From: Drosophila miranda
Lineage: Eukaryota > Arthropoda > Insecta > Diptera > Drosophilidae
Assembly: GCF_003369915.1 (NCBI RefSeq)
Contig: NC_046673.1
Coordinates: forward strand, 3,518,001-3,582,000
Direction: 5' to 3'
DNA length: 64,000 bases
Under the pieces are notes generated by a model, which saw only the letters and a list, made by a program, of their open reading frames with translations, made no database searches and had not been told where the DNA came from. Positions 55,351-64,000 of this stretch are shown here, piece after piece (the first letter of the stretch is position 1; each line of letters begins with the position of its first letter). The translations under genes and the position numbers were made by a program.

Positions 55351-57611
55351 ATGGGCCTGCTTTCAGATCCGTCGATCTCGACGCAAAACAAGCTAGTAGA
55401 TAGTTTGGCAAAGCATGTACGCAAGGTGTGCAGCGGCTTTTATGTTCTCGGCGTGGTTTGGCTCGCCTGCCTGGCCCTGCCCGAGTTCAACCACGGCACC
55501 TATCTGTCAGAAAACGCCCTGTCGCCAGGTGAGTGTCTCTACCCATGAATGAGACCGATTTTAAGTGATTTCCTTTAATTGGCTAGGTCTGGTCTACCCC
55601 GAGATTCGCATCGACTCCAATCGGCTAGCCACCCAGCTGTTGGAGGAGCTGCAGCGCGAACGCAAGGAACACAAGTCGACTACGCCACACGCCTGGATTG
55701 CGGCCAAATTTAACGAATTTGGCCTGGAAACGCATACACACAACTACACCCTCCGCTATCCCTTTGGTGGTGGCAAGGAGTATCACGGAAAAAACATATA
55801 CGGCATTCTGCGGGCGCCTCGCATCGCTTCCACCGAGGGTATTGTTTTCACAGCTCCCTACCGTGCCCCCACCTCCGTGCACCCGGATATCTCGCCCAGT
55901 GTGCCGCTGCTGCTGGCATTTGCCGATTTCGCTAGACGTAAGTGTAGAGCAGAGAGCCGCTATCGCATGGGAACACACAATTAAATTTTAATCTCTTCCG
56001 CAGGCAAGAACTACTGGGCTAAGGATCTGATATTTCTGGTCACCGAACAGGAGCAGTTGGGAATGCAGGCCTGGCTGGAGGCCTACCATGATGGCGACCG
56101 CGTGATGAATGTCAGTAAGGCCTACCTGCTGCCAGGCAACTTGCCAGCACGTGCAGGCTCATTGCAGGCGGCACTCAACATCGAAGTACAAGATCTCGAA
56201 ATTGGTAAGTTATTGTCATTAAAACTAAAGCAAAATCAATTAATAATTGCCTTGCAGACTATGTGGATGTAAAGATCGAAGGCCTCAATGGCAAGCTGCC
56301 CAACCTGGACATGTTCAATTTGGTGCAGCGCATAATGGCTCGGGAGGGCATCACATCTGGGTATAAGCAGACCTTGCGCAAGAAGCGTCGCTCCAACCCG
56401 TCTGTCTTCGAGAAGAATTTGCGCCAGATGCTGTCCATGCTGTCGACACAGTCCTCGGGCGTGCCCAATGGCAATCACGGACTGTTCCACCGCTATCGCA
56501 TCGATGCCCTCACCATCGCTGCTGCCAAGCGCCAAACGCATGCGACTCTGAAGGGTAACGCCGGCTCGGCGGCCGTGCCGCTTCTGAAGGCCATCGAGGG
56601 TATTGCGCGCAGCCTCAACAATCTTTTGGAGCGCTTCCATCAGAGCTTCTTCTTCTATGTGATTGTGAACAACGATCGGTACATCTCCATAGGCGATTAC
56701 ATGACTGCCCTGGTGGCCCTCGTCGCCTGCGCTTTCTTCAAGGCCTATCTAACCTGGTCAACGCTAGACTTTGAGTTGCAACCGGCAGCGACAGCGAAAG
56801 CGTCGGCTGAGACACAGAGTGGGTCTGAGCCTGACACCGATGTCGAGGACGGTCTGCCCTACGGCTCCGTGCTGATCTATCTGACAGCTGTACTGCTCAT
56901 CGGGTATCTGGGCAATGTGTTGCCACTGCAGCAGTACTTCCTGGAGATACCGATGGGCGCTGCGCCACTGACCACATCCGTGCTTAGCTTTCTTACCCTG
57001 ATCGGTTTCATTCTGCCCTTTGTCGTTGTCCTGCCGGCGGGCGGCCTTGAACTCCTGCACGTGGGATTCCTGCTCATCTTTGGCTGCTCTCTGATCGTCG
57101 TCGGCCTGCTTAACTTTGCCCTCGGCTTCTTTGTGGCCGTCCTCACAGTACCGGTGGTAATTGCTTTGGAAACTAGTGAGAAGAATTGGAACGGTTCAAT
57201 GCGCAATCTGACGCGTCTCATCACTCTGCTGCTCAACCCTATGGTTGTCGTCTATGTCATTGTTCTGTGCATGAGCTTCTACCAGTTCCCTGAGCTGAAG
57301 CTTGATAAGCTGCTTTTGCGCGCAGCCACCGCCGCCATGGATGCCTCCGCTTACGGTCTCATTGACTGTGTGGTAAGTTCTGCATTTCAGCATTCGCCTG
57401 CTTATCATTTCACATCTTTCCCCGTTCTTCTTATTAGATCTATGGCAACTGGCTCTACTTTGTCGTCAGCACGGTCTTCCTGCCCCTGTGGATCCTCTGC
57501 TGGACACTGGCACTTTCCAAGCGGCGTGACATTGCCGATTATTCCGATTACGAGGAGTCGCAACGTCGCAAGCCAAAGCCTCAGCCTCAGACCAAGTTAA
57601 AAACAAATTAA
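55351..57611 (+). CDS. GAA1: GPI transamidase subunit GAA1 (GPAA1)
   Basis: Essential subunit of the ER GPI-transamidase complex that attaches GPI anchors to proteins. Five exons (55351-55528, 55587-55937, 56004-56204, 56258-57372, 57438-57611) give 672 residues, the usual family length. An N-terminal membrane segment (FYVLGVVWLACLALPEF) is followed by a lumenal M28-peptidase-like domain (VYPEIRIDSN, DLIFLVTEQEQLGMQAWLEA, KIEGLNGKLPNLDMFNLVQR). At least five further membrane spans occupy the C-terminal part (YGSVLIYLTAVLLIGYLG, LTLIGFILPFVVVLPAGG, LLIFGCSLIVVGLLNFALGF and others). The last exon ends in a cytosolic basic tail. Splice phases all agree. An earlier GTG-started extension (55327) is not needed. 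Confidence 0.95.
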
Positions 57612-58338
57612 ATTTTAAAACTGTATTCCATTATGTGGCAACTGGCATTCCATTTATTAATGTCGATGTTTTTTTGCATAATCTGAATGTCCAAAGAAAT
57701 TACATATGTTAAGCTGGAAATTGTACAGTAAAACAACCAATGCTCAGATTTATTTCTTAAATCCCCTTGCAGATCGATTGAGACATCCCTTTTATTGATG
57801 ACAATTATGTGATGTCTTTTACATGAGACTTCTGCACATAAATGTCTTGGAAGGAAAAAGTTCTTCCAGTCACTTTTCCAGCTTACATTTATCTTATTCT
57901 GTAGTGCTGCATAATGTATTACAAGCTTTACCGTTTAGAATTTAAATTCAAAATAGTCGTTAGGTCAAATATCTAACCCACTATCCTTTAGAGTTTATTT
58001 GTAAGATATGTAGATACATATTAAACTTAGTACTTGGTTGTGGTTTAGATAATCTACCATCAATACGGGGTCTTAAGGTCCGCTTTTGGGTTTTTATATT
58101 CTCACCAACTGGAGTCGAAGTGTCGCCATTGCTTCCCCGCTCTTAGAATGGTGCTGTCCGTGATTAACTGGGTGTGTCGTGTTCTCCGAATCTTTAGCTG
58201 AATTTTGACTGTCGCAGTTATCGCAGGTGCCCAACTAGCTATTAACATTTCTGTAATCTCTAACACAGATATGCTGACCAATAAACTGAAGATCCCTTTT
58301 CCTCTTATAGTTGTTAATATGAACCGTCGCGGCAGTGT
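57612..58338. other. GAA1 3' flank and probable LINE 3' UTR
   Basis: No coding region recognised. The first few hundred bases are A/T-rich flank of GAA1. The part next to 58338 is probably the 3' UTR of the minus-strand LINE; I could not place its 3' end or a target duplication. Confidence 0.4.
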
Positions 58339-61300
58339 TTAGTGGGTTTTGAAGTCCTCGAGGATCGAGGTATTTTTCGCATAGGCCAGTAGTTGCTGTG
58401 GCGTCCTCTTGGAGGCATCTTCCAGTGATGCCAGCACTGGGGCGCCCAGGTATCTCCTCCTTGCCCTTAAGAGAGCAGGACAGTTGCAGATGAGATGTTC
58501 TAGGGTTTCGGTTGCCCCAGGTTCGTCACATTTCCTACAACTGTCTCTGTTTGTGATTCCTAGCTTTGTCGCATGCGCCGCAGCCAGGCAGTGTCCCGTT
58601 AATATTCCCACTAATAATCTGCAGTCCTTCCGTGGTAGGTGCAGCAGGTAGTGGCTGAGTTTGTCATTGCGTTCCTTGCACATGATTTTCGAGGTTCTGC
58701 AGGCGGTGGTACTCCTCCACCTACATTCGGTTTGTGATCCGGCCTGCTTTTCTAGATCGCTTTGCAGCGTTCTGAGGGAGACAGGCACGTTCTCGGTTCT
58801 CGTATTCGCCAGCCCGACGCCTTCCTTAGCTAGTACGTCCGCCGTCTCGTTCCCTTCGATGCCCTGGTGGCTGGGAATCCAGTAGATCCGCACTGACTTT
58901 GTCGTGCTTAGGGTATCTAGTGCCTCCCTGCTCGCCAAGACATTTCTGGAACTGACTGCGGACGACTGCATGGATCTTATCGCCGCTTGGCTGTCGACGA
59001 ATAGGTTGACCGCATCGTGTGCTCTTTCAGTGAGAAGAGCGACTTCTGCTGCTTTCCTGATGGCAAAAACCTCTGCCTGGAATATGCTACAATGGTCCGG
59101 TAGCTTATATGACAGCCTTATCTCAGGGTCTGTACAGTATAGGCCCGCTCCTACTCCTCCGTCCATCTTGGAGCCGTCCGTATATATATTGAGGTGCTCC
59201 GTTTGGTCTCTTCCGATTTTCCAGTCTTCAGGTCCCAAGGATGCAGTTGTTTTTACGTCGAGGCATGTTTGGGGGGTCATGTAATCAGTTGATCTGTTCA
59301 TTTCCCTTCCAATTGAACTATGCCCGTATTCTTGTGGCGACATATTTCCTGAAGCGATGAGGCGTTGTGCTGCCTTTCCTGCAGTCAGACGGGCGTGGAT
59401 GTCTAGGGGTTCGATTCCAAGTAGGGTTTCGAGTGCTTTTGTTGGGGTTGACCTCAGCGCCCCTGTAATACAGAGCAAAGCCTGTCGCTGAGTCCTTTCC
59501 ATAAGCTTATGATACGTTTTCTTTCCAGTAGCTTGCCACCACACTAAGACTCTATACAGCAGAGTTGGTCGCACCACCGAGATGTAAATCCAATGCATCA
59601 GAGCCGGAGATAGGCCCCATGTGCTGCTGAGCATCTTCTTGGATGCATAAAGCGCAATGGTGGCCTTCTTCACCCTTTCCAATACATTGGGTTTCCATGC
59701 CAGTTTACTATCCAGTACTGTGCCCAGGTATTTGACTTGTGTTTTTGGGGTTAGCCTAGTTTGATTGATCATCGGGGGGGTCCATATCGGTACCTTGTAC
59801 CTCTTGGTAAAGAGGATGAGGTCCGTCTTGTCCGCGTTGATACTGAGTCCTACTTCTTCCGCCCACTCGCGTATCTCCCTGAGTGTTCGTTGCATTAGTG
59901 AGCTGAGGGTCGATGGGCAAACACCCGTAATAAGTATGCTTATGTCGTCCGCATAAGCTGTTATTATTGGGGCCTTCCTTTCGTATCTCTTGATGAGGTC
60001 GTCGACCACCAGATTCCACAGGAGGGGCGACAGGACTCCACCCTGGGGTGTGCCTCTGTGTGCCTCTTTCACCATGGAAGCGGTGCCCCACTCTGATTGC
60101 ACCCGTCTGCAACCTAGGAGGTTCCTTATCCACAGGTTGATTGCTGGGTGTGTATTAGTTGCTACCAGGCAATTTGTTATTGCTTCCGTAGCCACGTTGT
60201 TGAATGCTCCGGAGATGTCCACGAATACTCCCAGTGCATACTTTTTATTGTGAAGGGCTTTCTCAATGGTAGCTACTACCGAATGTAGTGCGGTCTCCAC
60301 CGATTTCCCTTTAGTATAGGCATGCTGGTTGGTTGACATCAGTCCCCCTACCTCATTCCTGATGTGTAAGTCCAGCAGCTTTTCTAGCGTTTTTAATATA
60401 AAGGAGGTAAGGCTTATCGGTCTATAGTCCTTGGGACTCGCATGGCTGCACTTTCCTGCCTTTGGGAGGAAGACAACTCTCGAGGTTCTCCATTGGATAG
60501 GGATATAGCCAGTACTTATACAAGCTGTGAATATTGCGGAGAGCCATGGGGTAATCGCCTCTTTGGTCACCTGCATCATGGCTGGGAATATCCCGTCAAG
60601 TCCTGGTGCTTTTGTGCCCGCAAAGGAGTCTATTGCCCAGGGGATTCGCTTGGTGGTTAACAAATCTGTTGGGGGGTGTTGTTCCTCGGTTGCTAGGTCC
60701 TGGTGCTCTTTGGCATCAGCGACCTCGGTGCAACCAGGGAAATGTTCCTCCATTAGTGCTGTTAGGGCTTCGTCACTGCCCTCTGTCCACTGTCCGTCAT
60801 CTAGCTTTAATTGGCTTTGTATGGTAGGCTGCTTAGAGAGCAGCTTCCGTAGCCGTGCGGTTTCTGGTACTTTCTCGATGTTGGAGCAGAAAGTCCTCCA
60901 CGAGTTCCGTTGTGCTTTACGTATTTCCTTCTTGTAGCTCCTGAGTAGGAGTCTGTATTCCTCATAGACGATCCCTTCGTTCGCTTGTTTGGCGATCTTA
61001 AAGAATTCCTTGAGGTTGTCCCTTTGAAGAGAGAGATCCCGGCTCCACCAGAGTGGCTTGGACCTCTTCTTCGTCCTCGAGGGTTTGCACGATGTGTGGT
61101 AGGCGTCCAGCAACGCGTTGGATAGGGTCTCTAGAGACTTCTCTATGTCCTCCGCGGATTTCACTGTGCCCGGACTCGCGAGCTTCGAAGTAACTGTCTT
61201 TTTAAACTTTTCCCAGTTTGTATTCCGGGGGTTTCTATAGACTATTACCTTCGAAGAATGTTTCGAAGAATGTTTGAAGTCGCACTTAAGCTGAATGTAC

Positions 61301-61953
61301 TTGTGATCTGAGAAGGAGGGTCTTTCAAGGACCCTCCAGCTAGATACCGTAGTACTGTTTCCCGTTGCTAGTGTTAGGTCTAGCACGTTGGATGAAGTCG
61401 GACCCACGAAGGTGTGCTCCTCCCCGACGTTTGCTATATATAGATTAGTATAAAGTATAAAGTCTAAGAGTGACTCACCTCTATCATTGATGTCGGTGCT
61501 TCCCCACACATTGTGGTGGGCATTGGCATCCGTCCCGATGACGAGTTGATAGTTTTTGGTGCCGGCTTCTGTCACCAGGATCCTGAGTTCGTCGGGTGGT
61601 GCGGGTCTGTCGTGAGCCATGTAGCAGGAAGCCACCAGAAGGCGCTTTTCCTCGCTTTCCAGCATCACAACCGTCAGGTCATCCGTGCTGTAATGAGACA
61701 TAAGGTAAGCATGGATTCCCTTTCGTACGAGTACGACGGTTCTGTTCCTGCTTACCGATGTTGCGTAGAACAGGTTGTGATTTGAGGACTTTAGTCCGGC
61801 CACTGAATTGCCTGTCGCAATCCAGGGCTCCTGGACTAGAGCTATGTCGGCGAGCCCTTGCTCCATGGCGATGAGGAGCTCCGCCGACGCTACCTTGCTT
61901 TTATGCAAGTTTAGCTGCAGCACACTCAGCATGGGTGGCTGGCTCACTTGCAT
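58339..61953 (-). CDS. LINE ORF2: endonuclease, reverse transcriptase, RNase H
   Basis: Open frame of 1204 codons from an ATG at 61953. Residues about 10-220 form an APE-type endonuclease (LSVLQLNLHKSKVA, ADIALVQEPW, TDANAHHNVWGST, NVLDLTLATG). The RT lies at about 470-760, with the catalytic YADD (TAYADDISILITG, about residue 665) and the RGTPQGGVLSPLLWN block. RNase H runs from about 918 (IYTDGSKMDGGVGAG, with FQAEVFAIRKA and DSQAAIRSM holding its acidic residues and HQGIEGNETADVLAK the His). A CCHC-like C..C..H..C knuckle (CRKCDE to HLICNC) lies near 1136. No stop or frameshift is seen, so it could encode active enzyme. Confidence 0.9.
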   Translation of the reverse strand: MQVSQPPMLSVLQLNLHKSKVASAELLIAMEQGLADIALVQEPWIATGNSVAGLKSSNHNLFYATSVSRNRTVVLVRKGIHAYLMSHYSTDDLTVVMLESEEKRLLVASCYMAHDRPAPPDELRILVTEAGTKNYQLVIGTDANAHHNVWGSTDINDRGESLLDFILYTNLYIANVGEEHTFVGPTSSNVLDLTLATGNSTTVSSWRVLERPSFSDHKYIQLKCDFKHSSKHSSKVIVYRNPRNTNWEKFKKTVTSKLASPGTVKSAEDIEKSLETLSNALLDAYHTSCKPSRTKKRSKPLWWSRDLSLQRDNLKEFFKIAKQANEGIVYEEYRLLLRSYKKEIRKAQRNSWRTFCSNIEKVPETARLRKLLSKQPTIQSQLKLDDGQWTEGSDEALTALMEEHFPGCTEVADAKEHQDLATEEQHPPTDLLTTKRIPWAIDSFAGTKAPGLDGIFPAMMQVTKEAITPWLSAIFTACISTGYIPIQWRTSRVVFLPKAGKCSHASPKDYRPISLTSFILKTLEKLLDLHIRNEVGGLMSTNQHAYTKGKSVETALHSVVATIEKALHNKKYALGVFVDISGAFNNVATEAITNCLVATNTHPAINLWIRNLLGCRRVQSEWGTASMVKEAHRGTPQGGVLSPLLWNLVVDDLIKRYERKAPIITAYADDISILITGVCPSTLSSLMQRTLREIREWAEEVGLSINADKTDLILFTKRYKVPIWTPPMINQTRLTPKTQVKYLGTVLDSKLAWKPNVLERVKKATIALYASKKMLSSTWGLSPALMHWIYISVVRPTLLYRVLVWWQATGKKTYHKLMERTQRQALLCITGALRSTPTKALETLLGIEPLDIHARLTAGKAAQRLIASGNMSPQEYGHSSIGREMNRSTDYMTPQTCLDVKTTASLGPEDWKIGRDQTEHLNIYTDGSKMDGGVGAGLYCTDPEIRLSYKLPDHCSIFQAEVFAIRKAAEVALLTERAHDAVNLFVDSQAAIRSMQSSAVSSRNVLASREALDTLSTTKSVRIYWIPSHQGIEGNETADVLAKEGVGLANTRTENVPVSLRTLQSDLEKQAGSQTECRWRSTTACRTSKIMCKERNDKLSHYLLHLPRKDCRLLVGILTGHCLAAAHATKLGITNRDSCRKCDEPGATETLEHLICNCPALLRARRRYLGAPVLASLEDASKRTPQQLLAYAKNTSILEDFKTH

Positions 61954-63161
61954 CCGACGGGTTGACTACTAACGTCAGGTCACCGTCTTCCTCGTCTTCG
62001 TCCTCAAGCGCAAGACCCTGGGCGGCCTCCACGATGGACTCGAGACCTAAGTCCTTTTCCACCTCGCCTACCTGCAGGGTATGCGCGTCCTTGTCCTTAG
62101 GGTGGCGCTTTTTGAGGCGCAGGTAGACGCTACCCATGCCCCACGCCATCTTCCCGAACTTGGGATACAGCAGATCCTCTGCCTCCTTGTTTATTTGGAG
62201 GATCACACATTGGCCCCCTCGTTGGGTAGTGGGCTACCAATGTGTAGGATCCTCCAATCGGTCGTTGGCACGTCCGCGTTTTGCCGCTGAAGGAGCTTCA
62301 GCGCTCGGTCTCCCTGGATTGTGATGGGGAAGAGTACCTTCGCCTTAGGCTTGGACGGGATAAGCTCCCGGTCCACAACCTCCAGCTTGGCCCCCTCCCA
62401 CATCGCCTCCAGTTGGCAGACCGTACGCGTCAGCCACCTTAGGGTTGGATCGTCGTTGCACTTTAGGATCTTAACCCCATTTAGCCACCCAGCACCATCG
62501 AACGTGGGCATAGGGGCCGCGGGGTCTTCTTCCATGTGTGCAAACAGTGCGTCGACGAGACGCGCGTGCACAAGCTTCCACTGTGCCGCTGACATCTTGC
62601 CGTTTTCCTCGCTCCGGTCGATGAGTGCCACGATCAAATGTCGTTTGGTCACATCGCTGACCTTCGCGTTCGATTTCGATGGCTTCTTGGCCACTTTCGG
62701 TGGAGGGGCTGCACTCTTGGGCCCGCGTTGCCGCTTGCTCGCCGGAGTGTCTTTAATGGCACTCTCAGTCGAGCGTTGCCTCTTGGTGGCCATCATCTCC
62801 TCCACCTTATTGGCATATTCGCCATTCGACGCCCTCATCTGTGGCATCTGGGCGTAATGTAGTCGGCCCTCCTCTACTCGCTGCTCGGCCCAGGCTAGCT
62901 TGACCTTCTCCTCCTGGGAGATGTCTACTTTACCTTGCAGCCGGCTTTTGATATTGAGGGCCGCTTTGTATTGTGCTTTGGCCTTCATCCCCTCCTTGGA
63001 ACGCTTCGGCCCTTCCCTACGCAGGGAGCTGGTGCCTGGTTCCGGTGAGCGGAGAAGGCTCTCTTCCTCCGTCCTGCTCATAGAGAGCACGCTCTCCAGA
63101 TCCGTGTCTGTGTCGACTACGGCATCTGTGCGGCTCAACTTGCAGGCTGCGGAGTGAGTTG
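61901..63161 (-). pseudogene. LINE ORF1 (nucleic-acid-binding protein), frameshifted
   Basis: An open frame from the DINE boundary (no ATG visible; the first codons are AACKLSRTDAVVDTD) to a stop at 62203, ending IGSPLPNEGANV. Its continuation, VILQINKEAEDLLYPKFGKM, lies in another frame down to 61901. An apparent extra TG in AATGTGTGATCC at about 62204-62208 separates them. The N-terminal half is charged and Lys/Arg-rich with a coiled-coil look; the C-terminal half (HLIVALIDRSEENGKMSAAQ, ILKCNDDPTLRWL) resembles the LOA ORF1 domain. Its end overlaps the ORF2 start by 53 bp. Confidence 0.75.
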
Positions 63162-64000
63162 TTTTTATACCCGATACTCAAAATGAGTATTGGGGTATAT
63201 TAGATTTGTGGTAAAAGTGGATGTGTGTAACGTCCAGAAGGAATCGTTTCCGACCCCATAAAGTATATATATTCTTGATCAGCATCAATAGCCGAGTCGA
63301 TTGAGCCATGTCTGTCTGTCCGTCCGTCCGTCTGTCCGTCTGTCCGTCCGTCCGTCTGTCCGTCTGTCCGTCCCCTTCAGCGCCTAGTGCTCAAAGACTA
63401 TAAGAGCTAGAGCAACGATGTTTTGGATCCAGACTTCTGTGATATGTCACTGCTACAAAAATATTTCAAAACTTCGCCCCGCCCACTTCTGCCCCCACAA
63501 AGGACGAAAATCTGTGGCATCCACATTTTTAAAGATACGATAAAACCAAAAACGCAGAATCGTAGGGGATGACTCTAAATGACTCGTAAATCTCAACCAG
63601 ATCGTATAATTATTATAGCCAGAATCAAGAAAACAATTTCATTCTTTCTCGCTCTGTCTCTCTCTAACACACAGGTTTCATGGTCGGTTTTGCCAATTGC
63701 AAAATATGAGTTCAAGGATCTCAGAACCTATAAGATCCAGAGCAACCAAATTTGGTATCCACACTCCTGTGATATCGGACCTTGACCGTTTCGTGTCCAA
63801 ATTTCGCCACACCCCCTTCCGCCCCCGCAAAGGACGAAAATCTGGGGCATCCACAAATCTCAGAGACTATTAAGGCTAGAGTAACCAAATTTGGTATCCG
63901 CACTTCTGTTAGATCTCACTATAAAACGTATATCTCAGAATTTTGCCCCACCCCCTTCCGCCCCCACAAAAGACGAAAATCTGTTGCATCCACAATATTG
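63162..64000. mobile_element. DINE-1/SGM-type element, copy 2 (runs off the window)
   Basis: Starts TTTTTATACCCGATACTC exactly as copy 1 at 27829 and follows it to the window end, with few substitutions and a longer GTCCGTCT microsatellite (63311-63374). The near identity implies both copies moved fairly recently. Its left edge is also the 5' edge of the LINE. Confidence 0.82.

Larger units (their letters stand above)
58330..63161 (-). mobile_element. LOA-clade non-LTR retrotransposon (Trim/Bilbo-like), nearly complete
   Basis: Minus-strand element with ORF1, then an overlapping ORF2 encoding endonuclease, reverse transcriptase and RNase H. RNase H in this arrangement, with the endonuclease type, fits the LOA clade (LOA, Trim, Bilbo in Drosophila, the last two from obscura-group flies). 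ORF2 is open throughout; ORF1 has one frameshift and no visible ATG. Its 5' end stops directly against a DINE-type element at 63162, so it is 5' truncated or split there. The intact ORF2 suggests a recent arrival. Confidence 0.82.

Overview
The window is a piece of a Drosophila genome. It has short (about 50-70 bp) introns with GTAAGT/GTGAGT donors, many TATCGATA (DRE) promoter motifs, TATG/CA microsatellites and DINE-1/SGM-type elements. It also carries recognisable fly genes: Lsd-2, mof, Usp30, GAA1 and Cox17. From memory of D. melanogaster, several of these are X-linked (Muller element A). The DINE/SGM-type repeats and an LOA-clade LINE (the Trim/Bilbo kind) suggest the obscura species group. 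That placement is inference.

Layout. 1-7.4 kb is gene-poor, with two decayed LINE 3' ends and some short minus-strand exon-like pieces. 7.8-13.2 kb is a compact gene cluster: branched-chain dehydrogenase E2 (-), a TMA16 homologue (+) with two apparent GC-AG introns, Cox17 (+), and two tandem MAPEG/microsomal GST genes (-). A small coiled-coil ORF (-) lies at 14.7-15.1 kb. 20.1-23.6 kb is Lsd-2 (+), the lipid-droplet perilipin, with possible alternative exons. 24.7-30.7 kb is a transposon graveyard: a short mariner with both TIRs, a 1.09-kb TA-flanked element with an internal 23/69-bp satellite, a Tc1-like element split by a DINE-type element, and a possible pogo/Tigger remnant. 32.4-43.7 kb holds a brummer/ATGL-like patatin lipase gene (-), a DCAF10-like WD40 gene (+) and a TCP11-like gene (-). 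A 4.55-kb tandem duplication here makes a second intact DCAF10-like gene and leaves broken copies of the two flanking genes at the junction. 45.5-57.6 kb is a second housekeeping cluster: Usp30 (+), a PHF7/G2E3-like ePHD gene (-), mof (+) with a large acidic repeat expansion, and GAA1 (+). 58.3-63.2 kb is a nearly complete LOA-type LINE (-) whose ORF2 is open over 1204 codons. It abuts a second DINE-type element that runs off the window.

The most noteworthy points are: the tandem duplication with low divergence in its centre and higher divergence at both edges; the chimeric lipase/TCP11 junction; the pair of GC-AG introns in one small gene; the mof N-terminal repeat expansion; the TA-flanked satellite-bearing element with a spliced-looking coding remnant; and candidate unannotated exons. 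Two lipid-droplet genes (Lsd-2 and the brummer-like lipase) lie about 9 kb apart. I found no CRISPR, prokaryotic-type operon or tRNA. Exon limits were placed by eye from splice consensus, reading frame and remembered homologues.
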